Part shown: one piece after another, positions 35,819 to 44,646 of the stretch
Position numbering within the stretch: position 1 is the stretch's first letter
How the letters are laid out: every line of letters starts with the position of its first letter
From: Emticicia sp. 21SJ11W-3
Lineage (GTDB): Bacteria; Bacteroidota; Bacteroidia; Cytophagales; Spirosomataceae
NCBI RefSeq assembly: GCF_024138715.1
Contig: NZ_CP092074.1
Coordinates: forward strand, 2,604,001 to 2,668,000
DNA length: 64,000 bases
Direction of reading: 5' to 3'
Notes under the pieces: model-generated
The model's input: the letters and a program-made list of their open reading frames with translations, nothing else
Told to the model about the DNA's origin: nothing
The model's database searches: none
Position numbers and translations under genes: made by a program

Positions 35819-37420
35819 ATGTTCTCCAGAGACTATATTCATTATCTGATAGAAAGAGGAAACGATGAGCAAACCCAATTAATTAATACAGACAGGAAGT
35901 TATCAGAGGCTTTTTTTTATACGTTATGCGCTTTTTTGAACACCAGCGGTGGAGAAGTGCTGATGGCCTATTCTTTTGATAAAGGTGTGATAGGGCTTAC
36001 TGATAATGAAATTAAAATACTGGAAAAAAGTATGCTTGACGGCATAAATGATGCTGACAAGATACACCCAAAACCCAGACTGGTAATAAAACCTATCAGC
36101 TATGATAACGAAAAGCTATTGTATATAAAAATACCCAACAGCTATTCGGTGCATACATTAGATGGCACGTGGGTTTATGAACGCCGCGGGCCTAAAAATA
36201 TTCAAATTGATAGTTTATCAGACCAGATTCGTATTCAGGAAAGAAAAAGGTTTTATTACCCCGACAATAAAATTATTAAATATGTAGATACCAGCCATTT
36301 TAATATGGATGTCTACAAAAAGGCTATGAATTTTCTGGCACAAACCAGGCCTTCGCACCCGTGGCTGAATATGGATTTTGAGCAGGTTACGAAGAGTTCG
36401 GGCTTGTGGAGAATGGACCTGGAAACCAGAGAAAGTGGTTTTACAGTGGCTGCAGTACTGCTTCTGGGTAAAGATGAGGTAATAAGGGGGATTTTTCCGA
36501 GTTTCAGGATTGATGCCATCAGAGAAAAAGATGGTTTTGAAGGCTATTATGACCGCGAAACCTTTACCACTAACCTGATAGACACTTATTACCAGTTAAT
36601 GGATTTTGTGCGAAAGCATCTGCCAGACTTCTTTGTAATGAATAATGCCACGCGAGTGGGTATCAGAGACCTGATGTACAGAGAGATATTTATCAATTTT
36701 CTGACACATCAGGACTACAGCTCCGGGCTGCCTGCCAAATTTGCCATTACCCATACAGACAGCACTTTTACGGCCAACAGCAACCGCATGAACCGTAATA
36801 CCGACATAGACCCCAACGATTACCAGCCGATGCCTAAAAACCCTATCATTGGCCGTTTTTTGCGTGAACTGGGCCTGGCAGAAGAGTTAGGGTTTGGGCT
36901 TAAAAAAATTGCTTCTTTTGTTAGTCAGTTCTCATCAGAAACTGCGCAGTTTCATGATGGTCCTACTTTTCTGGCATCTATACCGCCTTTAACCAAAAAA
37001 GCTGCACCAGAAGCAGAAAAGCAAGAAGAAAAAGATAACAAAACAGGAGAGAAGGCTCTTAAAAGAGCTGATAATCAACCAGTTAGCGCCAGTCAGCCGG
37101 GTAATACCCACACAGAAAAACAAAAAGAAAGCCCGTCTGGAACCGGGCCCCTTCAGATATTTGATGACTTGAGTGATACAAAAAAGGAAAGATTGTTTGA
37201 TATCATACAGCTTTTGTCGCAAACGAAGCATACCAACACGCAGGTTTTAACAAAACAACTGGGGGTGTCAAGAGAAACAATAGCCAGAGAAGTCAAGATT
37301 CTTCGCGAACTCAGGCTTATTGAATTTAAAGGCGCCTTAAAAAACGGCTATTATTTATTAACTGACCGAGGGAATAACATTGCCGATTATTTAGCTCAAA
37401 ACCGGTTTAATTCAAAATAA
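35819..37420 (+). CDS. AlbA_2/COG2865-like putative transcriptional regulator with C-terminal HTH
   Basis: A 533-residue cytoplasmic protein. The N-terminal third (EQTQLINTDRKLSEAFFYTL, then CAFLNTSGGEVLMAYSFDKG) is a divergent Schlafen/AlbA_2 domain. The centre has the HATPase_c_4-like block of COG2865 proteins (RDLMYREIFINFLTHQDYSS, then NPIIGRFLRELGLAEELGFG). A low-complexity Lys/Glu/Gln linker (about 395-445) leads to a winged-helix region (QVLTKQLGVSRETIAREVKI, about 475-520). COG2865 proteins are predicted DNA-binding regulators. Its last nine bases overlap the end of the convergent receiver-protein gene. Confidence 0.8.
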   Translation: MFSRDYIHYLIERGNDEQTQLINTDRKLSEAFFYTLCAFLNTSGGEVLMAYSFDKGVIGLTDNEIKILEKSMLDGINDADKIHPKPRLVIKPISYDNEKLLYIKIPNSYSVHTLDGTWVYERRGPKNIQIDSLSDQIRIQERKRFYYPDNKIIKYVDTSHFNMDVYKKAMNFLAQTRPSHPWLNMDFEQVTKSSGLWRMDLETRESGFTVAAVLLLGKDEVIRGIFPSFRIDAIREKDGFEGYYDRETFTTNLIDTYYQLMDFVRKHLPDFFVMNNATRVGIRDLMYREIFINFLTHQDYSSGLPAKFAITHTDSTFTANSNRMNRNTDIDPNDYQPMPKNPIIGRFLRELGLAEELGFGLKKIASFVSQFSSETAQFHDGPTFLASIPPLTKKAAPEAEKQEEKDNKTGEKALKRADNQPVSASQPGNTHTEKQKESPSGTGPLQIFDDLSDTKKERLFDIIQLLSQTKHTNTQVLTKQLGVSRETIAREVKILRELRLIEFKGALKNGYYLLTDRGNNIADYLAQNRFNSK

Positions 37421-39295
37421 ACTCCCGTTTGATTTCTGAAGTGCCGACACCTCTGCACCGTTTTCAGGCACATTGCTTTCAAATAATTCGGTATTTTCGC
37501 TCAGTATTTCGTTAAAAAAGGTTACTTTTCTCAGGAGCGGCCACTTCTCAGGGTGCAGATTCAATAAATATCTGGCAGCCAGCCTTTGCTGATTTACCTT
37601 ACCGTTTTTGGTGTCTTTATAGCGGCTCACTGTCATACATTCGTTTTGCCGTTTTCTGCCTCTGGTAGACTTCTTCTCGGCTATCGAATCATGAAACTCA
37701 CGATGCGCCATCTTGTCAAGTTCTACTACTTTTATTACCTCAAAATCAGTAAAGAATTCTTCGGCGGTTTTTTCAAGAAAATCAAGGTTTTTGCTGACAG
37801 TACTAATGGTTTTTGTATTCAAATGCAAACGATACAGCGCCAACTGAGGGGTATCTTGTTTAACTTCAAAACCTTTTTTGTAGGTGCCGAATATTTTTTC
37901 CATTTCAAAGCCGCGAATGACCGAGAACTCCGGTTTGGCCAGATTCATCAGATAAACATTCACAAAATGTTCGACAGATACAATGCCGTCCGGCCAGTTT
38001 TGTTTCGACAAAAATTCAATGGCCGTTTCATCTACAATAAATTCGGCTCCGGCATTTACCAATAAGTAATGGAAAATATACTTAAAGTCTTGCTCGCGCT
38101 CATGGAACATCGGAATTTTAACTACACTGCCTTGCAAAAGATAATTAAGCAGATGCCACTTAAACTCACCTTTGTTAATCATGGTGTGTAAATTTCTGGC
38201 TGCTCCGGCAATAAGTGTAAAGTCAATATCTACTCTGTGTTCTTTTAGAGAACCGCCAACCGGTGTAATGTAACCATTTTTAAGTGCAGCAAAAAGGGCC
38301 TCCTGATTGCTGATACTTAGCTGGTCTATATTGTTAATAAACAAAAAGCCCTGATTGGCCTGTTCCAGCTTGCCCAGTTTTTCTTTACCCTGGTTGGTTA
38401 CATATCGGTTATTCATTATCCGCTTAAAATGCCCGAACGCCTCAGCTTCAAAATCTTCGTTACTGATTAAGGCGCAATCAAGCTCAATAAGAGGTACTTC
38501 ATACGGCAGATTCTTAAATAAATATATAAACGTAACCAGATCTTTTATTTCGGCACCAGATTTACCATAAATAAGCATATTGCTGCCGGCGGCAATTGCC
38601 TGGCTGGTTTCTTCAAAAAATGTCTTTGTTTTCTTGCTGTTGCCAAGAAACGATTTTTCGAAGAATGGTATGCGTTTCAGAATGTCTTCATCATGTATAT
38701 CTATGTCTTTAAAAAACATAGAACGGAAAATCTCACGCTCTTGTAAAAATATCTCTCTTTCTGATTTCAGGTACTTAAACAAAAAGCTGCCAGACTCTAA
38801 TTTTTTACTTTCTGCCTCTCTTGAAACTTCCGACTTTGCCTTTTGTACTTCCTCGCTCAGTAAATTGATTTGGTCTTCCAGCTTTCGTTTGATCAGATTG
38901 TTTCTTTTCAAGGATTGTTCAACCCTAAATAAAATTGCCTTAAAAGCCGTAAACTGACTTTTTGAATCAATCTGGTAACGTTCAATGACATCAAACAAAC
39001 CACCCTTACGATAAATCTCGAAAATATCTTCATAGCTGTCTCTGGGAGAGATAATCATAATAGTAGGCACCTCCGGGAAGTTACGGTGCAGCCCCCAGGC
39101 AAATTCAATACTCTGCTTGGTAGAAGAGAAGAAATGCTCGTCTATGATGATGGCATCAAATGAATACTTCGGGTTATCTAACAAATCGAAGATAACAGCA
39201 TGATCCAGCTCAACATGGGTTGAGTGATTTTTTCTTAACCACGTTACGAAGTCTGTTCGTTCATGGAAGAATTTACCTGTTAATAATAATTGCAT
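37412..39295 (-). CDS. Receiver-like protein with degenerate sigma-54-activator AAA+ domain
   Basis: A 627-residue protein starting at ATG 39293-39295 (MQLLLTGKFFHERTDF). Residues 1-125 look like a response-regulator receiver with a candidate phospho-Asp at 52 (AIIIDEHFF). A coiled coil follows (about 128-190). Residues about 205-450 align with the AAA+ domain of NtrC-type sigma-54 activators, but the motifs are broken. Walker A reads YGKSGAEIKDL, the GAFTGA loop is replaced by RIMNNRYVTNQGK after FGHFK, and Walker B reads FLFINNIDQL without Asp-Glu. There is no Fis-type HTH at the C-terminus. It is therefore unlikely to hydrolyse ATP or remodel sigma-54, and may be a scaffold or regulator. 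Confidence 0.78.
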   Translation of the reverse strand: MQLLLTGKFFHERTDFVTWLRKNHSTHVELDHAVIFDLLDNPKYSFDAIIIDEHFFSSTKQSIEFAWGLHRNFPEVPTIMIISPRDSYEDIFEIYRKGGLFDVIERYQIDSKSQFTAFKAILFRVEQSLKRNNLIKRKLEDQINLLSEEVQKAKSEVSREAESKKLESGSFLFKYLKSEREIFLQEREIFRSMFFKDIDIHDEDILKRIPFFEKSFLGNSKKTKTFFEETSQAIAAGSNMLIYGKSGAEIKDLVTFIYLFKNLPYEVPLIELDCALISNEDFEAEAFGHFKRIMNNRYVTNQGKEKLGKLEQANQGFLFINNIDQLSISNQEALFAALKNGYITPVGGSLKEHRVDIDFTLIAGAARNLHTMINKGEFKWHLLNYLLQGSVVKIPMFHEREQDFKYIFHYLLVNAGAEFIVDETAIEFLSKQNWPDGIVSVEHFVNVYLMNLAKPEFSVIRGFEMEKIFGTYKKGFEVKQDTPQLALYRLHLNTKTISTVSKNLDFLEKTAEEFFTDFEVIKVVELDKMAHREFHDSIAEKKSTRGRKRQNECMTVSRYKDTKNGKVNQQRLAARYLLNLHPEKWPLLRKVTFFNEILSENTELFESNVPENGAEVSALQKSNGSLF

Positions 39296-40290
39296 TAGAG
39301 GATAAGCACGAAATAGGATTTGCAAATAAACTTACTGCAAGTGATTGAAAATGAAATTTTTACGATGGCATTGATGAAGTAAAAAAATACCTCTGCACAG
39401 GTAAGGCCTGGCGTCTGATTCGTTTTTCATGTCTATCACTTATGTAAATGTAGAGAAAACAGCAGCAGATAGCAAATTTTTATAATGCCAATTAGGCATT
39501 GACACAATAAAAACACAAGAAAAGAGTAGAAAAAACAAGAAATTAAAGCCTGATGGCACAAAAAACAACTTCAAGATAAATACTAAAGAGGTCTGATAAT
39601 CAATAGTTTGAGCAATGGCTTAAAATTGGTTCGGGTAATAATAGGTCTATTATATGCCTTAATTAATTTAATATTTTGTTTTCAATGTTTTTATATGGGC
39701 ATAACATAAAACCGGTATTATAGGAGACCTGATGTATGGCACTTTATTTTCTCATTCAAACCAGCATAAATGGCCAATGGATAAAGCCTAAACACGCTTA
39801 AATTCGCTTGGCCATAAAAACCCAAAAAATAAATGACCAACTTATTATTTTGGATACGGATTGACGTATCGTTGACAATTATTCCCTTCAAATAATACTT
39901 TAATACGTTTCAGGCAATTATTTCCCATATTTAGCTTTTGTCTGGTACTGAAATGATATATGAATCTGCCGAAGCTGAAATAGTTGCAACGGCTTGCAAC
40001 GCATTAGATATGAAGCACTTACCAACGGTCTGTTTTATGAGCAACAATAAAGGCTCAATAGCAAAAGAAGGAACATGGGCATTGATGGCCAGATTGAAAG
40101 GCTGAATATAAATACAAACCATTGAAGATTTTTTAGCAAGAAATATAGTTTCTAAAAGAGGTGCAGGTGCCTTGAACCGTCTAAAAATGCAGTTATTTAT
40201 AGCGTAAAAACTGATTGACACTATAAATACACTACAAACAAGAGCATTGACATAATAAAACAATTAATAATAAATAGAGGCCGAAATGAA
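39296..40290. other. Gene-poor region with a possible small ORF remnant
   Basis: About 1 kb of AT-rich sequence has no convincing gene. The best plus-strand frame is 39953-40105, 50 residues (MIYESAEAEIVATACNALDM and on to WALMARLKG), which looks protein-like but is short and has stops just upstream. An antisense frame over the same bases is equally open. This could be the tail of a decayed gene. A small hairpin AATGCC/GGCATT lies at 39484-39500. Confidence 0.4.
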
Positions 40291-40335
40291 AAATAAAAAG
40301 CGTGGCAGTGTTCTTTTACGAATACGGCCACGCTT
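40291..40335 (-). terminator. Terminator after the VOC gene
   Basis: A nine-base stem AAGCGTGGC (40298-40306) pairs with GCCACGCTT (40327-40335) across a 20-base loop. On the minus strand it is followed by a T-rich stretch. It lies 17 bases past the stop at 40352. Confidence 0.75.
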
Positions 40336-40351
40336 ATCAAATAAGAAAAGT

Positions 40352-40738
40352 TTATTTGTTTGAATGAAGGCCTAAAGAATTACCCTCAGAGTCAATAAAG
40401 AAAGCCATAAAACCGGTTTGTTCGTCAATGAGGGTTTTGGGCATAATAACCTGCCCGCCTGCAGGCACAATTCTGTCGACGACCAATTGCAGGTCAGGAT
40501 TAGCATTCAGGTACACCACTATTCCGGTGGTGCCGGGTTCATGGCTTTGGCCTTTTACAAGCGCACCGCCAACATAAGGTGGTTCTGAAGGAAACATGGC
40601 CATCTGGAAGCCCGGCATGTCAAGGGGTGTCAATGTAAGGTCAAAAATGGCTTCATAAAATTTTTTAGCCCGGTCGAAATCAGTCACAGGAATTTCGAAC
40701 CAGTTGAGCGCATTGGTTAATTTACTGAGTTTTTCCAT
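40352..40738 (-). CDS. VOC-family (glyoxalase/bleomycin-resistance fold) protein
   Basis: A 128-residue protein with the vicinal-oxygen-chelate fold. The strand NALNWFEIPVTDFDRAKKFY opens the first beta-alpha-beta-beta-beta unit, and GTTGIVVYLNANPDLQLVVD opens the second. The end GFMAFFIDSEGNSLGLHSN carries the Glu/His-type metal ligands of the family. Members include glyoxalases, dioxygenases and antibiotic-binding proteins, and the small YdbC-like ones are uncharacterised. No neighbour suggests a substrate. Confidence 0.85.
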   Translation of the reverse strand: MEKLSKLTNALNWFEIPVTDFDRAKKFYEAIFDLTLTPLDMPGFQMAMFPSEPPYVGGALVKGQSHEPGTTGIVVYLNANPDLQLVVDRIVPAGGQVIMPKTLIDEQTGFMAFFIDSEGNSLGLHSNK

Positions 40739-40827
40739 TCTTTTTCAGTTTTGCAATAAGTTGATATTTATGAAATACTAACAATACCAGCAAATACCTC
40801 AGACAATTCTTCAAACACTCCAAAAGC

Positions 40828-41172
40828 CTAAACTACCAGATACTTTCTTATCAGCATCAGCATGTGCAGATAAGTGCTGTCTTCTTCATATTGTGATTCG
40901 TCTGAGTAATCTATTTCTTTAAGGCGGTCTTTGTCTTTTCTAATCATCCACCAATCGCGCAGCTCAACAATATACTTTTTTACCTTTTTATATTCATTGC
41001 TGCTATCCCAGTCTATTACCTCCAGCACTTTGTCTTTCTCCAGGGCATCCATAAATATCTGAAACGCAATGTGCAATAATAAAGTATCTCTCTCTATCCA
41101 GCTATAATTAGGCAGCGATTCAATATGCACCGGGTTATTGGAGAAGGTCAGTTTTCTTTTCTTCTGTTCCAC
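40828..41172 (-). CDS. Hypothetical protein, GTG start
   Basis: A 114-residue hydrophilic protein of unknown function. The only sensible start is GTG at 41170-41172; the first internal ATG would remove a third of the protein. It is rich in Trp, Tyr, Lys, Glu and Asp (IDWDSSNEYKKVKKYIVELR, then DWWMIRKDKDRL), suggests an all-alpha fold and shows no signal peptide or membrane helix. I do not recognise the family. It is isolated between the VOC gene and a 557-base gap. Confidence 0.55.
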   Translation of the reverse strand: MEQKKRKLTFSNNPVHIESLPNYSWIERDTLLLHIAFQIFMDALEKDKVLEVIDWDSSNEYKKVKKYIVELRDWWMIRKDKDRLKEIDYSDESQYEEDSTYLHMLMLIRKYLVV

Positions 41173-41729
41173 TAATTATTTAGGTTTTTTCTCTGCTAAG
41201 TGCAGAGCCATTTAGAGGATACGAATTTAAATATAAAATCCCGACTATGGGTCAGGAAAGACCAAATAAAAAAATGAAGTAACTCAATTCATAGTATCCG
41301 AGCATAGAAGCCGTGCCATAAACTACCAATTCCATTTACGGTTATTTATAATTGTACCAACCGCTAAAAACCGGAATGCTGCTTAACAATCACTAAAATA
41401 GTAGTTTGTTTATAATGGCTAAAATGCCATAAAACAGGAGAGAAGAATCGTACTTTAAAAATGAGGCAGTTGATGGCCGATGTGAAAAAACAGGCAATTT
41501 TTTAAAACCAAAAGCCTTTTGAAAGCTGCGCTAAAAGCAAAAAAAATTGGTAGTTGCTGGTGATTATTGAAGCAAAAAGAACCGGAATGGCTTTTATAAG
41601 ATTCAGCGCATTTTACCAAAACCTTAGCAGCAAATTGGCCAGTTTAGTTGCTGCTGTAAATCAGATTCAAAACCCTTAACACTACCATTTACCTACTATA
41701 TTTAATTAAAAAGCGAAATACTTTTAATA
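41173..41729. other. Gap without a gene between the hypothetical gene and holA
   Basis: About 560 bases of AT-rich sequence with only short frames. An eight-base inverted repeat AGCAGCAA (41626-41633)/TTGCTGCT (41648-41655) lies 75 bases past the holA stop and could be a weak minus-strand terminator. Nothing else stands out. Confidence 0.5.
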
Positions 41730-42737
41730 CTAATGAAGAATTTCAAAAACCAGTCTTTTAAGAATATCACCCTCCGTTTCTTCGCCGGTTTCCACACCTT
41801 TTGACTTCAAATCAGCTATTTTCAACGAGTGAATTACCGACCTCAATTTTGGAAACGAATAGTTTCTTGCAGCATTGATATAATCTTTGGCAAAGAAGCT
41901 GTTTACCTTTAATAAGGCTGCAATACCGCTATCAGACTTTTCGCCGGAAGCATGCACCAATAAAACCTTGCTGAAAAAATTATAAAGGATAATGATGATA
42001 GGTTGTATGGGGTTGTCTTTAGGGTTATTGCCAAAGTAAATAATTATCTGGTTAGCCTTTACTATGTCTCGCTGAATAAGCGCTTTCTGAAGCTCAAAAA
42101 CATTGTATTCTTTACTGATACCTACATACTTTTGAATCAGGTCTGCGTCAATACCATCACCGGCTTTTATATTCAGTATTACTTTCTCAATTTCGCCGGT
42201 TAGTCGTTTTAAATCATTGCCTATGTGTTCAACAAGTAACTGAATGGCCTTGGGGCTTATCTTAACGCCCTTGCCATGGCAGTAATCGGCCACAAAATCG
42301 GGCAACTGGTTGTCATATAATTTCTTTGAGTTAAACAGCACGCCACTTTTGCCAAATGCTTTTACCCAGGCTTTGCGTTCGTCTTGCGCATTACCAAAAG
42401 CCAACACCAATATTGTAGTACCCAAGGGTAGTAGTGCATATTCTTCTATCAGTTTCTGATTTTCTTTCTGGTCAATTCCCTGAATCTGCTGTGCGTCTTT
42501 CACTATTATTAATTGCCGCTCGGCCATCATCGGGAAACGCCTCGCATAATTCAGCAGGGCACCCATATTCAGGTCTTTACCAAAAAGCACAAATTCATTA
42601 AAGCCCTTCTCGTGTTCCGGAATGGCCAGCTTCTGAATTTTCTCTACTATTTGCTCAATATGAAAAGGCTCTTCGCCGTGTAAAAAATACAGGGCTTTAA
42701 TTGCGTCTTTTTTTATTGATTTCAGTATTTCTGACAT
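41730..42737 (-). CDS. holA: DNA polymerase III subunit delta
   Basis: A 335-residue HolA protein. The N-terminal ALYFLHGEEPFHIEQIVEKI and the middle MMAERQLIIVKDAQQIQGID block are characteristic, as is the C-terminal helical collar region (LIQRDIVKANQIIIYFGNNP). Delta opens the beta sliding clamp as part of the clamp-loader complex with DnaX and HolB. The ATG at 42735-42737 lies 4 bases after the stop of the ACP phosphodiesterase gene, so the two are cotranscribed and probably translationally coupled. Confidence 0.93.
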   Translation of the reverse strand: MSEILKSIKKDAIKALYFLHGEEPFHIEQIVEKIQKLAIPEHEKGFNEFVLFGKDLNMGALLNYARRFPMMAERQLIIVKDAQQIQGIDQKENQKLIEEYALLPLGTTILVLAFGNAQDERKAWVKAFGKSGVLFNSKKLYDNQLPDFVADYCHGKGVKISPKAIQLLVEHIGNDLKRLTGEIEKVILNIKAGDGIDADLIQKYVGISKEYNVFELQKALIQRDIVKANQIIIYFGNNPKDNPIQPIIIILYNFFSKVLLVHASGEKSDSGIAALLKVNSFFAKDYINAARNYSFPKLRSVIHSLKIADLKSKGVETGEETEGDILKRLVFEILH

Positions 42738-42741
42738 AATC

Positions 42742-43368
42742 TTATTTTATTACGATACTGTTATGTGAAAAATGGTTTTCCTGCAAAAAGCCTGTACACT
42801 GCCGCACCAGCTGCGGGAAAAAGATTTTGAAGTTTTCATCAAAAAAAGCATAATGTGCCTGCAGGTCTGTTACGGCCTGCTCCATATTCGACTCAAAAAC
42901 TGCTCTTTTGGCTACACCCGTAAGGGCGCGTTCAATGCCCCAGAACTCGGCATAGTTTTTCAGCCAGTCGTGCTTAATCATCGATTCAATAACCGGCCTC
43001 ATTTTATCCGGCAACAGGTGCCAGTGGTCTATAAATGCCTGATGCACTCTTTTTCTGAATCCATCAAATGGCTCAGAAGAATACAGCTCCCAATGGCGTG
43101 CCAGAAAGTGGTCGAAAAAAATATCAATTACCACCGAAGCATACTTATGGTATTTATCATAAAGCACAGACTTTGAGGCGCTAATCAGCAGATGGGTATC
43201 TGTAAATGAATCAATGAGGCGATGCAATAAAATGCCTTTTTTGATGTTTTCTGAAAAATGGCTGTTTCTCGGATGCTCAATTCTACCAACCACGTAGTCT
43301 TCCAGCATATTGCCAACGAGTATTTCCTGGTTGTCGCCGGATAGAAATAAATGCGCTAAAAAATTCAT
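42742..43368 (-). CDS. Acyl carrier protein phosphodiesterase (AcpH family)
   Basis: A 208-residue AcpH/YajB-family protein. The start MNFLAHLFLSG, the GNMLEDYV segment, the RLIDSFTDTH metal-site motif, and VVIDIFFDHFLARHW fit the HD-domain-like phosphodiesterase that removes the 4'-phosphopantetheine group from acyl carrier protein. The conserved His/Asp residues are in those blocks. It is the first gene of a pair with holA, a common arrangement of convenience rather than function. Confidence 0.9.
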   Translation of the reverse strand: MNFLAHLFLSGDNQEILVGNMLEDYVVGRIEHPRNSHFSENIKKGILLHRLIDSFTDTHLLISASKSVLYDKYHKYASVVIDIFFDHFLARHWELYSSEPFDGFRKRVHQAFIDHWHLLPDKMRPVIESMIKHDWLKNYAEFWGIERALTGVAKRAVFESNMEQAVTDLQAHYAFFDENFKIFFPQLVRQCTGFLQENHFSHNSIVIK

Positions 43369-43386
43369 TTATAAGGGTAGAATTTG

Positions 43387-43405
43387 TACGTTTGTGGCAA
43401 AGTTA
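43387..43405. promoter_or_regulatory. Divergent promoter boxes between acpH-like and slyD-like genes
   Basis: TACGTTTG (43387-43394, plus) and CAAAGTTA (43398-43405, reading TAACTTTG on the minus strand) both match the TAnnTTTG consensus and face opposite genes. Neither has a clear TTTG box at the expected distance, so this is tentative. Confidence 0.35.
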
Positions 43406-43471
43406 TGAAATTACGGGGTAATAAAATACCTCATTTTTAAAATTGAATTGTAATACATTAAATCGAAAAAT

Positions 43472-43984
43472 ATGAAAGTTGAAGCCCAAAAAGTTGTCAC
43501 TGCCATCTACGAGCTCTATGTGGGCGAGAATGACGAGAGGGAAATTATCGAGGTGTCGGATGAGAACGATCCTATTGTGTTTATACATGGCCTGAGTGGC
43601 TTGCCAGAGGCATTTGAAAAAAATCTGATTGGGCTTGGTGCAGGTGATACCTTTGATTTTTCCATCAGCCCGGAAGATGGGTATGGCGAAGTAGACACCG
43701 AAGCATTAATTGATTTTCCGATTGAGAATTTCAAGATTGATAACGGAGAAGTACCGGAGGGAATGCTTGAAATAGGCAATTATATTCCGTTTTCGAACGA
43801 AGAAGGCCACCGCATGAACGGCAGAGTAGTGGAAGTACAACCTGAGATTGTAATGCTGGACTTCAACCATCCACTGGCTGGTGAAACGTTGCATTTTAAA
43901 GGCAAGGTACTGGGCGTAAGAAATGCCAATCCGGATGAGATTGCACACGGACACGTGCATGGCGATGGGGGAGTACATCACTGA
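43472..43984 (+). CDS. FKBP-type peptidyl-prolyl isomerase, SlyD-like
   Basis: A 170-residue SlyD-type isomerase. The FKBP core is split by an insert-in-flap domain. The GLSGLPEAFEKNLIGLGAGD stretch and FDFSISPEDGYG belong to the isomerase core, and the central VVEVQPEIVMLDFNHPLAGE is the flap-domain signature of the family. The His-rich tail (HGHVHGDGGVHH) would bind nickel or other metals, as in SlyD. It catalyses proline isomerisation and chaperones metal-enzyme maturation in the cytoplasm. Its 3' end overlaps the dCMP deaminase gene by seven bases. Confidence 0.92.
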   Translation: MKVEAQKVVTAIYELYVGENDEREIIEVSDENDPIVFIHGLSGLPEAFEKNLIGLGAGDTFDFSISPEDGYGEVDTEALIDFPIENFKIDNGEVPEGMLEIGNYIPFSNEEGHRMNGRVVEVQPEIVMLDFNHPLAGETLHFKGKVLGVRNANPDEIAHGHVHGDGGVHH

Positions 43985-44454
43985 TTACCCCCATACTGCT
44001 CTACATCAATTCCGAACTTACGTAGAAAATCAACGCCTTCGTCAGACGGAATCCCTTTGTATTGAGCATAAGATTCCAGAAAAATTACACGTTTTATTTT
44101 CATACTGAAAATAACCCTGGCGCACGCTATACATGGCGACAACGTTACGTAGAGCGTGCTGCCTTCCAGATTAGCTCCGTTTTTTGAAGCGTAGAGAATG
44201 GCGTTTTGCTCGGCGTGCAAGGCCAAAGAACAACTTCCTTTAGAATCGCGCGGGCAGCCCGTTTCCGGATACTCCTCATCACAATTATGCGTGCCAGACG
44301 GCGGGCCATTATACCCAATAGAAATGATACGGGTGTCTTTGGCCAATACAGCCCCGACCTGAGCCTTTACACAATGCGAACGCAAGGCAAGGCTTTTAGC
44401 CAGGTTCATAAAAATATCATCAAAATCGGGTTTTTCTTTTTTTTCTATCTCCAT
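43978..44454 (-). CDS. Deoxycytidylate deaminase family protein (dCMP deaminase)
   Basis: A 158-residue zinc deaminase. The zinc ligands are in LHAEQNAILYASKNG (His and catalytic Glu) and LSPCIACARVIF (two Cys). The first half has the family's extra Cys/His residues (HNCDEEYPETGCPRD). It converts dCMP to dUMP, feeding thymidylate synthesis, and is likely allosterically controlled by dCTP/dTTP like other members. It is also called ComEB in some genomes. The gene is convergent with the SlyD-like gene, overlapping seven bases. It is cytoplasmic. Confidence 0.92.
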   Translation of the reverse strand: MEIEKKEKPDFDDIFMNLAKSLALRSHCVKAQVGAVLAKDTRIISIGYNGPPSGTHNCDEEYPETGCPRDSKGSCSLALHAEQNAILYASKNGANLEGSTLYVTLSPCIACARVIFSMKIKRVIFLESYAQYKGIPSDEGVDFLRKFGIDVEQYGGNQ

Positions 44455-44572
44455 TGTGGGTTTATGCGTATGCTTAGGTTTCTACGGTTACATAGAACCG
44501 CAAAACTAATGAAAACCTGTTAATAAAAATGCCGGCCGGCGCTGATTAAAAAAATAAAAAACAACAGATGCT

Positions 44573-44615
44573 AAAAAAATAAAACGTTGAGCAAAAGAAA
44601 AGGCTGCTCAACGTT
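44573..44615 (-). terminator. Terminator after the M43 protease gene
   Basis: A ten-base stem AACGTTGAGC (44583-44592) pairs with GCTCAACGTT (44606-44615). On the minus strand it is followed by a T-rich stretch (complement of 44573-44582). It lies 31 bases past the stop at 44647. Confidence 0.8.
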
Positions 44616-44646
44616 CGTTTTATAAACTAATATTAAATTTTATGCG

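Noticed and set aside
37586-38065. A 159-residue plus-strand frame inside the dead-AAA+ receiver gene
   Set aside because: It is antisense to a gene with clear receiver and AAA+ similarity; composition is Phe/Cys-rich as expected of shadow frames.
39931-40263. A 110-residue minus-strand open frame in the gene-poor region
   Set aside because: It begins at TTG, is Ile/Ser-rich without recognisable pattern and overlaps an equally open plus-strand stretch. Coding is unproven on either strand.
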